Source: Serratia plymuthica
GTDB taxonomy: Bacteria; Pseudomonadota; Gammaproteobacteria; Enterobacterales; Enterobacteriaceae
NCBI RefSeq assembly: GCF_018336935.1
Contig: NZ_CP068771.1
Location: 2,294,001 to 2,358,000 of the forward strand
Length of the DNA: 64,000 nucleotides
Reading direction: 5' to 3'
Below are positions 1 through 9,309 of the stretch, one piece after another. The notes under the pieces are model-generated. The model saw nothing but the letters and a program-made list of their open reading frames with translations. It ran no database searches and was not told the DNA's origin. The translations under genes and the position numbers were made by a program. Each line of letters opens with the position of its first letter. Position 1 is the first letter of the stretch.

Positions 1-373
1 CATCGCTGGCTTGAAAACTGATCTGGATATGGTCCAAGCCGGCGTCCGCGAAGGTTTGCAGTTTTTTCTCGGTCAGGCCGATGCCGGAGGTGATCAGGTT
101 GGTGTAAAAGCCCAGATCGCGCGCGGCGGCGATCAGCTCGGGCAGATCCTGGCGCACCAGCGGCTCGCCGCCGGAAAAGCCCAATTGTACGCTGCCCATC
201 GCCCGAGCCTGGCGGAACACCTCTATCCACTGTTCGGTGGTCAGCTCTTGCTCCTGGGCGGCAAAATCGAGCGGATTAGAACAGTAGGGACATTGCAACG
301 GGCAACGGTAAGTCAGCTCCGCCAACAGCCAGAGCGGAGGATTTACCGCAGGGGCGGCGGTTATGTCAGTCAC
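1..373 (-). CDS. pqqE: PqqE, PqqA peptide cyclase (radical SAM), N-terminal part
   Basis: Radical SAM enzyme that cross-links the Glu and Tyr side chains of PqqA in the first committed step of pyrroloquinoline quinone synthesis. Only the first 124 residues lie in the window; the gene runs off the left edge. The radical SAM cluster motif CxxxCxxC is seen as CPLQCPYC (Cys24, 28, 31), followed by the SAM-binding GGEPL segment. The start is taken as GTG, because GTGACTGA overlaps the pqqD stop codon and the translated N-terminus leads straight into the conserved [15 protein letters not shown] segment. Last visible gene of the minus-strand pqqABCDE operon, so translational coupling to pqqD is likely. 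Confidence 0.95.
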   Translation of the reverse strand, partial: MTDITAAPAVNPPLWLLAELTYRCPLQCPYCSNPLDFAAQEQELTTEQWIEVFRQARAMGSVQLGFSGGEPLVRQDLPELIAAARDLGFYTNLITSGIGLTEKKLQTFADAGLDHIQISFQASD

Positions 374-644
374 GGAAAATCACCCATTTTTGCGCATAGG
401 CGCGTTGGAAAAACTCGACTACGTCGTCCGCCAACCCCGGCGCCTCTGGGAAACGGGCATTCAGTTGGCCGATGATGTCATTCAGCGTCGATTTGCCATC
501 GACCAGTTGCAAAATGAGTGCGGCGCTTTCATTCAGTTTCGCCATGCCCTCCGGATAGAGAATGACATGGCTGTTTTGCACGGCTTCCCACTGCAGGCGA
601 TAACCGCGCCGGAATAGCGGGGTTTGTTCTCGGTTCAGCGTCAT
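366..644 (-). CDS. pqqD: PqqD, PqqA-binding chaperone
   Basis: Small (92 aa) peptide-recognition protein that binds PqqA and presents it to PqqE. Length and sequence fit the family: a basic N-terminus, a [13 protein letters not shown] segment and a winged-helix-like fold. Its ATG overlaps the pqqC stop (TAATG), and its own stop overlaps the pqqE GTG start, so the three genes are probably translationally coupled. Some bacteria carry pqqD fused to pqqC or pqqE; here it is separate. Confidence 0.95.
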   Translation of the reverse strand: MTLNREQTPLFRRGYRLQWEAVQNSHVILYPEGMAKLNESAALILQLVDGKSTLNDIIGQLNARFPEAPGLADDVVEFFQRAYAQKWVIFRD

Positions 645-1399
645 TACACCAATCTCCGGTTATGCCATACCCGCGCATCGGTCACGCAGTGGTAAGGGCG
701 CCTGTTAAGGGTATAAGCCATGCTCATGGCATCCAACATGCTCCAGAGGATATCCAGTTTGAATTGCAGGATCTCAAGCATGCGCTGTTGTTTCTCTACG
801 GTATCGCAATAATCCAGCGCCAGCGCCAACCCGTGTTCAACGTCGCGGTTGGCTTGCCCCAGACGGCTGCGGAAGTAATCGTAACCTTCGGCATCAATCC
901 ACGGATAATGCTGCGGCCAGCTATCAAGACGCGACTGGTGGATTTGCGGCGCAAACAGTTCGGTCAGCGAACTGCATGCCGCTTCTTGCCAGCATGCGCG
1001 GCGAGCGAAGTTGACGTAAGCATCCACCGCGAAGCGCACGCCCGGCAATACCAATTCCTCGGACAGCAGGACGTCGCGCTCAAGGCCCACCGCCTCGCCG
1101 AGGCGCAGCCAGGCTTCAATTCCGCCTTCGCTACCGTCGTATCCATCGTGATCGAGAATGCGCTGCACCCATTTGCGCCGCGTTTGCGGGTGCGGACAGT
1201 TAGCCATGATCGCCGCATCCTTGATCGGGATGCTGGTCTGATAATAAAAGCGGTTAGCCACCCAACCCTGGATCTGTTCCCGCGTCGCTTCACCCTTGTG
1301 CATCGCGATGTGATACGGGTGATGGATATGATAATAGGCGCCTTTGGCGCGCAGCGCCGCTTCGAACTCCGGCGCCGAAAGTGGCTGTTGTTGTGTCAT
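644..1399 (-). CDS. pqqC: PqqC, pyrroloquinoline-quinone synthase
   Basis: Cofactor-free oxidase that catalyses the last step of PQQ formation, ring closure and eight-electron oxidation of AHQQ. The 251-residue product is the usual length and carries the conserved heme-oxygenase-like helices with the YYHIHHPYH and [10 protein letters not shown] segments and the near-invariant [19 protein letters not shown] stretch. The reading frame is open to a GTG nine bases upstream, directly after the pqqB stop. I prefer the ATG at 1399 because AGGTGA sits 5-6 bases before it and the resulting length matches known PqqC. Confidence 0.95.
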   Translation of the reverse strand: MTQQQPLSAPEFEAALRAKGAYYHIHHPYHIAMHKGEATREQIQGWVANRFYYQTSIPIKDAAIMANCPHPQTRRKWVQRILDHDGYDGSEGGIEAWLRLGEAVGLERDVLLSEELVLPGVRFAVDAYVNFARRACWQEAACSSLTELFAPQIHQSRLDSWPQHYPWIDAEGYDYFRSRLGQANRDVEHGLALALDYCDTVEKQQRMLEILQFKLDILWSMLDAMSMAYTLNRRPYHCVTDARVWHNRRLV

Positions 1400-1408
1400 G
1401 GTACTCAC

Positions 1409-2320
1409 CTACAATTCGATGTTCATCCCGTCCCAACTCACTTCAATGCCGGCGTCGGTCAGGCTTTGGCGCTCGGCGGAGTCTTCGTCAAGAATGGGAT
1501 TGGTATTGTTAATATGGATCAGGATCTTGCGTTTGGCCGGCAGGTTGCCGAGCAAGGCCGCCAGACCCTGTTCTTCCGCCAGCGCCAGATGGCCCATGTC
1601 TTTGCCGGTATTGTGGCCGACGCCGAGGTTAGCCAACTCATTGTCGCGCCACAACGTACCGTCGATCAGCAGGCAATCTGCGCGCTGTAGCCACGGGAGC
1701 AGCGCGTCGTCCGGCTCGCCGAGGCCGGGCGCGTAGAGCAGGCTGGTGCCGCGCAGCTTATCTTCAATAAACAGGGCGACGTTGTGGCCTGGCAGCGGGC
1801 GATTGCGGTAGCGGGAATACGGCGGCGCATTGCTCAGGAGCGGTATCGCGGTGAAGCGGATCGTCGGGCAAACCGCCGTCTGGAACGATTCCAGCGGAAC
1901 GACAGGGTGATGAATCAAGCCGCCATTCCAATGCGACAGCATGGTAAATACCGGGAAACCGGTGTTGAGATCGTCGTGAACTTCACGGGTACACCAAACG
2001 TGGTGTGGGCAACCTTCACGCAAACTGAGTAAGCCGGCGCTGTGATCGATTTGGCTGTCGGTCAGGATAATGGCGCCGATACCGGTGCCGCGAAGCACGT
2101 CGGGGTTGCTCAATTCGGGCGAAGCAAGCAGTTGCTGGCAAATATCGGGAGAGGCGTTGCACAGCACCCAGTTTTTACCGTCGTCGGTTATGGCGATCGA
2201 GGACTGCGTTCGGGGCGAGGCGTTGAGCGTTTTGTTGCGCACGCCTTGACAGTTTTTGCAGTTGCAGTTCCATTGTGGAAAACCGCCGCCCGCTGCAGAG
2301 CCGAGAACTTTAATCTGCAT
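1409..2320 (-). CDS. pqqB: PqqB, metallo-beta-lactamase-fold PQQ biosynthesis protein
   Basis: 303-residue member of the metallo-hydrolase fold, required for PQQ formation. It has been proposed to hydroxylate the tyrosine-derived ring of the PqqA product and, in older work, to help transport. The sequence opens with [19 protein letters not shown] and a CxCxxC zinc-type cluster (NCNCKNC). A degenerate HxHxDH motif is seen as [10 protein letters not shown], as is usual for this family. It is 60 bases downstream of pqqA, past a hairpin, and is directly followed by pqqC. Confidence 0.95.
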   Translation of the reverse strand: MQIKVLGSAAGGGFPQWNCNCKNCQGVRNKTLNASPRTQSSIAITDDGKNWVLCNASPDICQQLLASPELSNPDVLRGTGIGAIILTDSQIDHSAGLLSLREGCPHHVWCTREVHDDLNTGFPVFTMLSHWNGGLIHHPVVPLESFQTAVCPTIRFTAIPLLSNAPPYSRYRNRPLPGHNVALFIEDKLRGTSLLYAPGLGEPDDALLPWLQRADCLLIDGTLWRDNELANLGVGHNTGKDMGHLALAEEQGLAALLGNLPAKRKILIHINNTNPILDEDSAERQSLTDAGIEVSWDGMNIEL

Positions 2321-2349
2321 GTATTGACCAGGAAAAGAGGGAAGGAAAT

Positions 2350-2370
2350 GCCCGCTCCAGGGGAGCGGGC
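2350..2370 (-). terminator. pqqA-pqqB intergenic hairpin
   Basis: CCCGCTCC, AGG loop, GGAGCGGG: an 8-bp perfect stem in the pqqA-pqqB gap, without a long T-run. It is likely an attenuator or processing/stability hairpin that lowers expression of pqqB-E relative to pqqA. The structure is seen; the role is inferred from other pqq operons. Confidence 0.6.
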
Positions 2371-2380
2371 AGAGGGGCGA

Positions 2381-2458
2381 TTAACGGTTGGAAATGTACA
2401 GTGTTACTTCCAGCCCCAGACGCAGATCAACAAATTCTGGTTTGGTCCAAGTCGTCAT
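2381..2458 (-). CDS. pqqA: PqqA, PQQ precursor peptide
   Basis: 25-residue ribosomal peptide that supplies the Glu and Tyr carbon skeleton of PQQ. Reading the minus strand from the ATG at 2458 gives an N-terminal WTKPEFVDLRLG stretch, then the cross-linked EVTLY motif and the terminal ISNR, as in other enterobacterial PqqA. It is first of the pqq genes in transcription order and is followed by a hairpin before pqqB, which usually lets the peptide be made in excess over the enzymes. Confidence 0.97.
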   Translation of the reverse strand: MTTWTKPEFVDLRLGLEVTLYISNR

Positions 2459-2580
2459 AGCGGTACTCCTGTTGTGTGAATCAAGATGGGACAAGCCAGG
2501 TAACCAAATCGGCCTCACCCGGCGCGGCCCCGATGTTGATGAAATATGATGAAATTCGCAACCTTATAAAGGTAAGTTTT

Positions 2581-3639
2581 TTATTCGCCCCACGAAGCGC
2601 TCAAGGTGCTGAGCCAATTACGCCAGGCCAATTTTTCCAATAACCGGTCATCAAAACCAGCCTGCGACAATGCCTGCATCAGGTGCGGTAAACCGCTCAC
2701 GTCACCAAGCCGTTGCGGAATGTTCACCCCATCGAAGTCAGAACCGAATCCAACGCGGTCTTCTCCAAGTTTAGCGATCAAAAACTCAATGTGTTTAACA
2801 ATTTCTGTCAAAGGTGTCGTTGCACTGTCACGTTTTCCGTCAGCGCGAAGAAACGCAGTGCCAAAATTAACTCCAACGAAACCATTGCTTTGCGCGATAG
2901 TTTCTAGTTGTGCATCGGTCAGATTGCGCGGTTGCGGGCACAATGCATGGGCATTTGAGTGAGTGGCGACCAGAGGGCGGTTGCTGAGCGCTGCCGTGTC
3001 CCAAAATGCTTTTTCGTTCATGTGCGAAACGTCGACCATGATACGGCGCCGATTGCAGGCGCGGATTAGCGCTTTACCTGCCTGAGTTAAACCCGCACCG
3101 CTGTCCGGCGAGCCGGGAAATGGCCCGGTGACGCCTTCGCCGAACGCATTGGGCAGATTCCAGAAGGGCCCTATGCTGCGCACACCTAAATCGTAAAACC
3201 GATCGAGGCGCGTCAGTTCTGCATCCAGGGCGCCGGCCCCTTCGATGTGCAGCACCGCGGCAATGAGCCGATGGCGCCGGCAATATTCTATCTCACTGAC
3301 CGTGCGGCATATTCGTAATCGGCCTTCAGACGCCTGTTCCAACCGATACATTATGGCGATCTGTGCTTCGGTGATCGCCAACGGATCGTAGCCGGCGAGA
3401 ACCTGCTCTTCGGTCTGGTTACGTATCTGCGCGATATAACTCGCCGGGGGGATGAAGACTGCAAATAACCCGCCGAAAAATCCGCCGCGTTTCATGCGTG
3501 CAAAGTCCAGATGACCGTTTTCCACCCTGGAGTAAAAAGCGGTAACGGGATCGTCAGGGTGCTCCAGCCAAAGCTTGAGCAGCAAATCGTTGTGGCCGTC
3601 AAAAATAGGCAAGGGGGATAAGATTGTCATGAGTTCCAC
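2581..3639 (-). CDS. Membrane dipeptidase family (peptidase M19) protein
   Basis: 352-residue zinc dipeptidase of the renal dipeptidase family. Metal-ligand motifs are visible in order: DGHND near the N-terminus, HIEGA mid-protein, DVSHMNEKAFWD, a THSNAH segment and GFGSDFDG near the C-terminus. It is on the same strand as pqqA and ends about 120 bases upstream of it. Some pqq loci have a dipeptidase neighbour, so a role in recycling the PqqA leader or PQQ-linked dipeptides is possible, but that is inference. No signal peptide is evident, so it is probably cytoplasmic. The ATG at 3639 or the one three codons in could both be used. Confidence 0.88.
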   Translation of the reverse strand: MELMTILSPLPIFDGHNDLLLKLWLEHPDDPVTAFYSRVENGHLDFARMKRGGFFGGLFAVFIPPASYIAQIRNQTEEQVLAGYDPLAITEAQIAIMYRLEQASEGRLRICRTVSEIEYCRRHRLIAAVLHIEGAGALDAELTRLDRFYDLGVRSIGPFWNLPNAFGEGVTGPFPGSPDSGAGLTQAGKALIRACNRRRIMVDVSHMNEKAFWDTAALSNRPLVATHSNAHALCPQPRNLTDAQLETIAQSNGFVGVNFGTAFLRADGKRDSATTPLTEIVKHIEFLIAKLGEDRVGFGSDFDGVNIPQRLGDVSGLPHLMQALSQAGFDDRLLEKLAWRNWLSTLSASWGE

Positions 3640-4291
3640 TGTAAAAATGACCGGTCTGAGGCGGCGACAGGATTATACGAGCCATATTATCGCGCCGGGA
3701 AGCAACTGGGTAGCGCCGTCTGGGCGGGCTTCTCGCGGTGTATCTCTGATTCGGTACGATAATAATGCCAATTAACGAAAGCCCATGCCACAGTGCGACC
3801 ACCAAAACGCTTTATTCCTCTGAATTAGCAGCCCTTTGATTAGGGTGAATGGCGATGGGCATACGATTGCGCGTTCTAACGTGAATCAATACCTAGATGA
3901 TGAAGCGATCGATTATTTTATTTCCCCTGAAAAAGTAAGGGGCAATAAACAGTGTTGGCCTTGATGGATAATTAATAGACCGGCGAGCGCCAATATATTG
4001 TGTCTTCGATATTCCTGGCGCTTTACTCTTTGTATTTTTGGTTTCTTTAGTTACATAAGGTTAGATATTTAAATTCATTACGTTAATATTCCCGCTCCAC
4101 TATGCAGTGCTTCGATTGATTGGGCGTCATCGTTTTAATGTACTGCATAGTGGGCACTATTAAAGCCAAATGAATCAAACCAATAAATACCTTTCATAAT
4201 AATGGTTGCGCTGCGTAATTATCCAGCCCAAGGCTCCTTTGGGTTCTCCTTGCCCTAAACCCTTCAAGCTTGTATTACTCTGTCCGACGTT
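3640..4291. other. Intergenic region, AT-rich, with a 12-bp inverted repeat
   Basis: No convincing gene. It holds the upstream region of the dipeptidase and the downstream side of the convergently read LysR gene. The only clear structure is a perfect inverted repeat listed separately (4097-4153). The short reading frames here have no family resemblance or ribosome site. Confidence 0.6.
4097..4153. repeat. Perfect 12-bp inverted repeat with 33-bp spacer
   Basis: CCACTATGCAGT at 4097-4108 pairs exactly with ACTGCATAGTGG at 4142-4153. There is no T-run, so it is not a standard terminator. It could be a protein-binding site pair, a remnant of a mobile element or an RNA hairpin. Confidence 0.6.
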
Positions 4292-5221
4292 TTACTCCGG
4301 CGCCTGCCGGCGGCAAACGCTCAACACCAATTGCCGCAGCCAACGATGGGCCGGCTCTACTTCGGAACGCGGATGCCACATTTGCGAGACGGTAATACCC
4401 TGGGTTTTTACCGGCAGTTCAAAAGCGAAAAGTGCGGCGCCAACCCCGTTCCCATTAACGGCGGGTTGATTGACAAGAAAAGAGGCGGGCACCAGCGCCA
4501 GCAGGTCTGACGCCTGCGCCACCGCCAGCGCGGCGGGAAAGCTCGGCACTACGGCGGCGATGTTCCGCTCCAGCCCCAGCTCCGCCAGCGCCTGATCCAC
4601 CGGCCCGATTATCCGCCCGCTGCGCGAGGCGACAACATGCCCGCAGGCAACATAGTGCTCCAGGGTAACGTCAGGCTGCAGCGCCAGCGGATGACCCTTT
4701 CTTGCCACCCCCACGAACCTGTCCCTGAATAGTGCCTGCAGGCGTATTTCCGGCCCCATGTCACCCAACACGCCGATCTCGAGATCAACCAAGCCTTCTC
4801 GCAACGGCTTTGAGGTTTTCTCGGGTTTTGGCGCAAAGCGCAGGCGCACCAGGGGGGCTGCCGTTGCCGCCGCCGCGATAAGCGCAGGGCCGAAAGCCTC
4901 TACAAAGCCGTCGTTGGTGCGCAGGATAAAGGTGCGTTCCAGCGTGGCAGGATCCAGCTCCGCTGAAGAAGGCCGGAGCACGGCGCGTGCCTCGAAAACG
5001 GTATTTTGCGTACGCTCGCGTATCTCTTCGGCATAAGGTGTCAGCACCATGTTGCGCCCGGCGCGTACCAGCAATGGATCGCCGGTTGCCGTGCGCAAGC
5101 GGCTGAGCGTGCGGCTCATGGCCGAGGCGCTTAAGCCAAGACGGCGCGCTGCACCGGCCACGCTGCCTTCGGCCAGTAACACGTCGAGGGCAATGAGTAG
5201 GTTGAGATCGGGTTCCGTCAC
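4292..5221 (-). CDS. LysR-family transcriptional regulator
   Basis: 309-residue LysR-type regulator. The N-terminal winged helix-turn-helix is clear (residues about 5-65: DLNLLIALDVLLAEGSVAGAA, then LGLSASAMSRTLSRLR), followed by a substrate-binding domain with an FVGVARKGHPL strand typical of the family. It is divergent from the short-chain dehydrogenase remnant at 5363; such LysR genes usually control the divergent dehydrogenase in enterobacteria. Here that target gene has been largely deleted, so the regulator may have lost its local function. Effector unknown. Confidence 0.9.
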   Translation of the reverse strand: MTEPDLNLLIALDVLLAEGSVAGAARRLGLSASAMSRTLSRLRTATGDPLLVRAGRNMVLTPYAEEIRERTQNTVFEARAVLRPSSAELDPATLERTFILRTNDGFVEAFGPALIAAAATAAPLVRLRFAPKPEKTSKPLREGLVDLEIGVLGDMGPEIRLQALFRDRFVGVARKGHPLALQPDVTLEHYVACGHVVASRSGRIIGPVDQALAELGLERNIAAVVPSFPAALAVAQASDLLALVPASFLVNQPAVNGNGVGAALFAFELPVKTQGITVSQMWHPRSEVEPAHRWLRQLVLSVCRRQAPE

Positions 5222-5362
5222 GCTGTTTTGTCTCCCTGGCCGAAGAAAAAGAGAAGGCGTTGCATGCAGGTTATAACGGCAAACGCTGCGTATTCCGCCT
5301 CCTATTATGCTTGGTTATATTCACTGCGTGACAAGATATCTCATGTTTGGAGGAAATAATTT

Positions 5363-5536
5363 ATGCCAACCTGTTCTGCTAAAAAGACCGTGCTGCTGAT
5401 TGGCGCATCCCGTGGGTTGGGAGGAGTATCTGGCGTGCGTCACAGTGACGATCCCTGGACGCTGTTGCTGATGGCGCCGGGGTGGGTACGCGGGCTGCAT
5501 TACCTCGATTACCTGGGCCGGGTTGTACCCTGGTAA
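5363..5536 (+). pseudogene. Short-chain dehydrogenase remnant (internal deletion)
   Basis: A 57-codon frame with a good ribosome site (GGAGGAAATAA) begins with the Rossmann NAD(P)-binding start of an SDR (KTVLLIGASRGLG). It then jumps directly to the C-terminal segment of such enzymes (LLLMAPGWVRG, then YLDYLGRVVPW). The central roughly 150 residues, including the catalytic Ser-Tyr-Lys region, are missing. The ends are in the same frame, so a short peptide could still be made, but not an enzyme. Position divergent to a LysR gene fits an original regulator/target pair. Confidence 0.8.
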
Positions 5537-5564
5537 ATGGGGAGACGACGCGTAAATCTGCAAT

Positions 5565-5754
5565 AAAAAAGCCGATAGTAAATACTATCGGCTTCAGACT
5601 GCTGACAAAGCCCGTTATTAGGGAGAGCGTGGCGAAGGGGTCGTAGCGGCTTGCCCGCCGGAGCACCCCTCGGTGCGCTAGGCCCGGGTATCTCGGATTC
5701 AAAGACCACTTTGTCATCAAACTCAAGCCGATAGCAGAATACTATCGGCTTTTA
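5565..5754. repeat. Inverted pair of REP-like hairpin units (BIME-like)
   Basis: Two closely similar units face each other. The left, read on the minus strand from 5614, has CTTTGTCAGCAGTCTG then a 12-bp-stem hairpin at 5569-5594 (AAGCCGATAGTA/TACTATCGGCTT). The right, on the plus strand from 5707, has CACTTTGTCATCAAACTC then a hairpin at 5725-5752 (AAGCCGATAG/CTATCGGCTT). Each hairpin is followed by a T-run on its own strand, so each can act as a terminator: the left for ddc, the right for the dehydrogenase remnant. About 110 bases of unrelated GC-rich sequence lie between. Confidence 0.7.
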
Positions 5755-5778
5755 ACCGCCATTAACGGCAAACCGGGT

Positions 5779-7260
5779 TTAAGCGGTCGGCAACTGCTGT
5801 GCGGTGGTTTCCACCAGCGCCAGCAACGTTTTAATGTCTTCCAGGCTGACGGTCGGGTTCAATAACGTCATTTTCAGGCAGGTGACGCCATCAAACTCGG
5901 TAACGCCCACGTTGGCACGGCCGGATTCCAGCAGGGCATCGCCAATCCGTTGGTTGAGCAAGGCGATCGCCGCATCGCCACTCGCCGCCAGCTGCGGCGG
6001 GAGGTAACGGAACAGGACGCTGGCCAACTGCGGCTGCATCACCAGTTCCAGCGACGGTTGATCGCCGATGTAGTGCGCAACCTGCTGCGCCAGCGTAACG
6101 CCGTGATCGATGATCTCCGCGTACTGTTTTTGCCCCAGCGCTTCCAGACCCATCCACAGTTTCAACGCATCGAAACGGCGGGTGGTTTGCAGCGATTTGG
6201 ACACCAGATTCGGCACGCCTTGCGCTTCGTCGAACTCGGAGTTCAGGTAGGCCGCCTGATAGCGCATCAGCTCATAGTGACGGGATTCTTTCAACAAGAA
6301 GGCGCCGCAGCTGATGGTCTGGAAGAATTGCTTATGGAAGTCCAACGTAATGGAATCCACCAATTCAATGCCGTCCAGATAATCGCGGTATTTCTCCGAC
6401 AGCAACAACGCACCGCCCCAGGCCGCATCGACATGCACCCAGATCTGGTGTTTCGCCGCCAACTGCGCGATAGCGCGCAGGGGATCAATAGCGCCGGCAT
6501 CCGTGGTGCCTGCGGTCGCGACAATCGCCAGGATCTGCTCGCCATTGGCTTCGGCCTGCGCCACTTTTTCGGCTAAATCGTTCAGGTCCATACGCGCGAA
6601 CCGATCGGTTTTCACCAGCGTGACGGATTGGTAACCCAGACCCAGCAACGCCATGTTCTTTTGCACCGAGAAGTGGGCGTTTTCAGAACATAAGACTTTG
6701 ATTTTTTTCAGGTTGCCGACCAGTCCATCCTGCTGGATAGAGTGCCCCTGGCGCGCAAAGAAGGCGTCGCGCGCCAACATCAGGCCCATCAGGTTGCTCT
6801 GGGTACCGCCGCTGGTGAACACCCCGGCATCGCCCGGCTGATAACCCACCTGGGTGCGCAACCATTCGATCAACTTCATCTCGATGATGGTGGCTGACGG
6901 GCTTTGATCCCAGGAGTCCATGCTTTGGTTGGTGGCGTTAATCAAGACCTCGGCGGCCTGGCTGACCACCAGGCTTGGGCAATGCAAGTGCGCCACGCAC
7001 TGCGGGTGGTGAACCGACAGGCTGTCTTTTAAAAAGTACTCAATCGCGCGTTCAATCGCGGCCTGGTTGCCCAGGCCCTGTGGATTGAAATCGAGCGTAA
7101 TGCGTTCACGCAGTTCGGCAACGGTTTTCCCCTGATACATCTCAGGTTGTTGCAGCCACTGCACAACGGCCTGGCTACTTTGTGCAATCGCTTGCTGGTA
7201 TGCCTCGGTGCTTTGCGCCGAGGCCGCCAGAATCGGGTTTAACTTGGACATCGCGGTCAT
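5779..7260 (-). CDS. ddc: L-2,4-diaminobutyrate decarboxylase
   Basis: 493-residue PLP-dependent group II decarboxylase that converts L-2,4-diaminobutyrate to 1,3-diaminopropane. Diagnostic segments are ATNQSMDSWDQSP near the N-terminus, FTSGGTQSNLMGLMLARD, HVDAAWGGA (cofactor-binding Asp) and TLDFHKQFFQ with the PLP lysine. It follows dat after 10 bases on the same strand, giving the two-gene pathway from aspartate semialdehyde. The start is the first ATG after GGAG; a second ATG (MSKLNP) three codons in is also plausible. Confidence 0.95.
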   Translation of the reverse strand: MTAMSKLNPILAASAQSTEAYQQAIAQSSQAVVQWLQQPEMYQGKTVAELRERITLDFNPQGLGNQAAIERAIEYFLKDSLSVHHPQCVAHLHCPSLVVSQAAEVLINATNQSMDSWDQSPSATIIEMKLIEWLRTQVGYQPGDAGVFTSGGTQSNLMGLMLARDAFFARQGHSIQQDGLVGNLKKIKVLCSENAHFSVQKNMALLGLGYQSVTLVKTDRFARMDLNDLAEKVAQAEANGEQILAIVATAGTTDAGAIDPLRAIAQLAAKHQIWVHVDAAWGGALLLSEKYRDYLDGIELVDSITLDFHKQFFQTISCGAFLLKESRHYELMRYQAAYLNSEFDEAQGVPNLVSKSLQTTRRFDALKLWMGLEALGQKQYAEIIDHGVTLAQQVAHYIGDQPSLELVMQPQLASVLFRYLPPQLAASGDAAIALLNQRIGDALLESGRANVGVTEFDGVTCLKMTLLNPTVSLEDIKTLLALVETTAQQLPTA

Positions 7261-7270
7261 TCACTCCACA

Positions 7271-8656
7271 TCAGACGGGTTTGACGCCGGCCGCTAACAG
7301 GGCTTGTTCAAATTTATCCAGGAAAATACCCAACTCATCGTTGGTGATCAGCAGGGAAGGCAGTAAGCGCAGCACGCAACCATTGCGGCCACCGCGCTCC
7401 AGAATCAGCCCGGCTTCAAAGCATTTTTTCTGCAGCAGTGCGGATAATTGGCCATCGGCAGGGTAGCAACCCATATGGTCTTGAGCTTCGCCAGGTTTGA
7501 CGATCTCAATGCCAATCATCAAGCCCAGACCACGCACGTGACCAATCACCGGGTAACGTTTTTGCAGCTCGGCCAGTTTGGCTTTCAGCCATTCGCCCTG
7601 GGCGGCCACTTTTTCGGCAATCTGATTGTCTTTAAGGTGCTTAAGCGTGGTCAGGCCGGTCGCCATCGCCAATTGGTTGCCACGGAAAGTACCGGTATGG
7701 TGGCCAGGTTCCCAGGCGTCAAACTGCTTCTTGATGGCCAATACGGCCAATGGCAAACCGCCGCCGACGGCTTTGGACATCACGATGATGTCCGGCTCAA
7801 TGCCCGCGTGCTCGAAGGCGAAGAATTTGCCGGTACGCGCAAAGCCGGCCTGAACTTCATCGATGATCAGCAAAATGCCGTGTTCCTGAGTGACCTTGCG
7901 AATGCGCTGCAACCACTCGGCCGGGGCCGGGTTAACGCCGCCTTCACCCTGAACGGCTTCCAGAATGACGGCCGCAGGTTTGCGTACGCCGCTTTCGACG
8001 TCATTGATCAGGTTTTCGAAATAGTAGGTCAATGCCTTGACGCCGGCCTCGCCGCCAATGCCCAGCGGGCAGCGGTACAGGTGCGGGTAGGGCATGAACT
8101 GGACTTCCGGCATCATGCCGTTGATGGCTTCTTTCGGCGACAGGTTACCCGTTACCGCCAGCGCGCCATGGGTCATGCCATGATAGCCGCCGGAGAAGCT
8201 GATCACGCCGGAGCGACCGGTGTGTTTCTTGGCCAGCTTAAGTGCGGCTTCAACGGCGTCTGCGCCGGATGGGCCGGTAAACTGCAGGCAATACTCTTTG
8301 CCCTGGCCGGGCAACAAGGAGAGCAGGTATTCGGAGAAACGATCTTTCAACGGCGTTGTCAGATCGAGGGTATGTAACGGCAAGCCGCTGGTAATGACAT
8401 CTTGGATGCTTTTCAGCATGTCAGGGTGGTTATGCCCAAGCGCCAGGGTTCCGGCACCGGCCAGGCAGTCAAGATACTGATTATTCTCAACGTCTGTGAT
8501 CCACACACCTTCTGCTTTGGCGATGGCCAGTGGCAATTTGCGTGGATAACTTCTGACATTCGATTCAAATTCGGCCTGTCTCGCCAAATAGGTTTCATTG
8601 TTTCCATTTAATGAATTCGCAACTAAAGTGTCAATACGGACTTTATCCGTCATCAT
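7271..8656 (-). CDS. dat: Diaminobutyrate-2-oxoglutarate aminotransferase
   Basis: 461-residue class III PLP aminotransferase that makes L-2,4-diaminobutyrate from aspartate semialdehyde with glutamate as donor. Visible motifs are [18 protein letters not shown], the [13 protein letters not shown] cofactor segment and [14 protein letters not shown] with the PLP lysine. It is upstream of ddc in the same operon. Two adjacent ATGs follow an AGGAGA ribosome site; the first is used here. The product diaminopropane is a polyamine and also feeds some secondary metabolites; no such user is evident next door. Confidence 0.95.
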   Translation of the reverse strand: MMTDKVRIDTLVANSLNGNNETYLARQAEFESNVRSYPRKLPLAIAKAEGVWITDVENNQYLDCLAGAGTLALGHNHPDMLKSIQDVITSGLPLHTLDLTTPLKDRFSEYLLSLLPGQGKEYCLQFTGPSGADAVEAALKLAKKHTGRSGVISFSGGYHGMTHGALAVTGNLSPKEAINGMMPEVQFMPYPHLYRCPLGIGGEAGVKALTYYFENLINDVESGVRKPAAVILEAVQGEGGVNPAPAEWLQRIRKVTQEHGILLIIDEVQAGFARTGKFFAFEHAGIEPDIIVMSKAVGGGLPLAVLAIKKQFDAWEPGHHTGTFRGNQLAMATGLTTLKHLKDNQIAEKVAAQGEWLKAKLAELQKRYPVIGHVRGLGLMIGIEIVKPGEAQDHMGCYPADGQLSALLQKKCFEAGLILERGGRNGCVLRLLPSLLITNDELGIFLDKFEQALLAAGVKPV

Positions 8657-9309
8657 ATCTCTCCTACAACCGGGGGTGTCAAAACGCCCTGGTTGAATTA
8701 ATTGAATTTAAAAGTAAACCCGGTAAAAAATCGCGTACAATATATGGCTTTTTAGCCTGGGACTCAATAGCTTATTTCCCATTGATTTTATTGTGTTTTT
8801 TGTGCCTCAACCAATATGTTGCTGTTTTTGTGACCATTCATGCCACCCCTCAGGGGCTGTACCCTCGGCGAAAATGTTTGCTGACAACATTTAGACACGT
8901 TTTTTATGTGGCGATAGACTGAGCATCCGGGGGCGAGTCGTCCGCCAGGGTGCGCCAGTAGCGGCCCTGAGCAGAGGCGACGCGTGCATCAAAAAATATC
9001 GAATAATTGCGGGCGTATTTTATTATCATGGTGAGTATATATTTTTGCTGAATACATAATTTTTATTTGAGGATCTTTGCAGGGAATTAACCCGAGTGCT
9101 ATATTCTAAATTCCATATTTTATCGACTCTTCACAGTTAAAGTCATTCCAATAAATATAAAGATCACGCTAACAGAGTTAAATGTAAAAAATATTAGCAC
9201 TCAAAGTGACTTTTATTTTTATGTCATGTGCCGCCACGGGATAATTACGCCTTTTATTTCCCTCGGAAACAAGAGGGTGCCGTTTTTATTGTATTTATGT
9301 GAGGCTTCT
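8657..9309. other. Divergent, AT-rich intergenic region
   Basis: About 650 bases separate dat (minus) from the thiaminase-like gene (plus). No gene, RNA or repeat is convincing. The segment around 9050-9220 is very AT-rich and probably holds the promoter of the plus-strand locus. The reading frame of the downstream gene is open back to 9226, but the signal peptide starts at 9310. Confidence 0.55.

Noticed and set aside
662..1690. 342-codon plus-strand open frame across pqqC/pqqB
   Set aside because: It is antisense to two well-recognised genes and its translation resembles no family.
8840..8860. CCCCT-C-AGGGG mini-palindrome upstream of the thiaminase-like gene
   Set aside because: Five-base arms in a long intergenic region are expected by chance.
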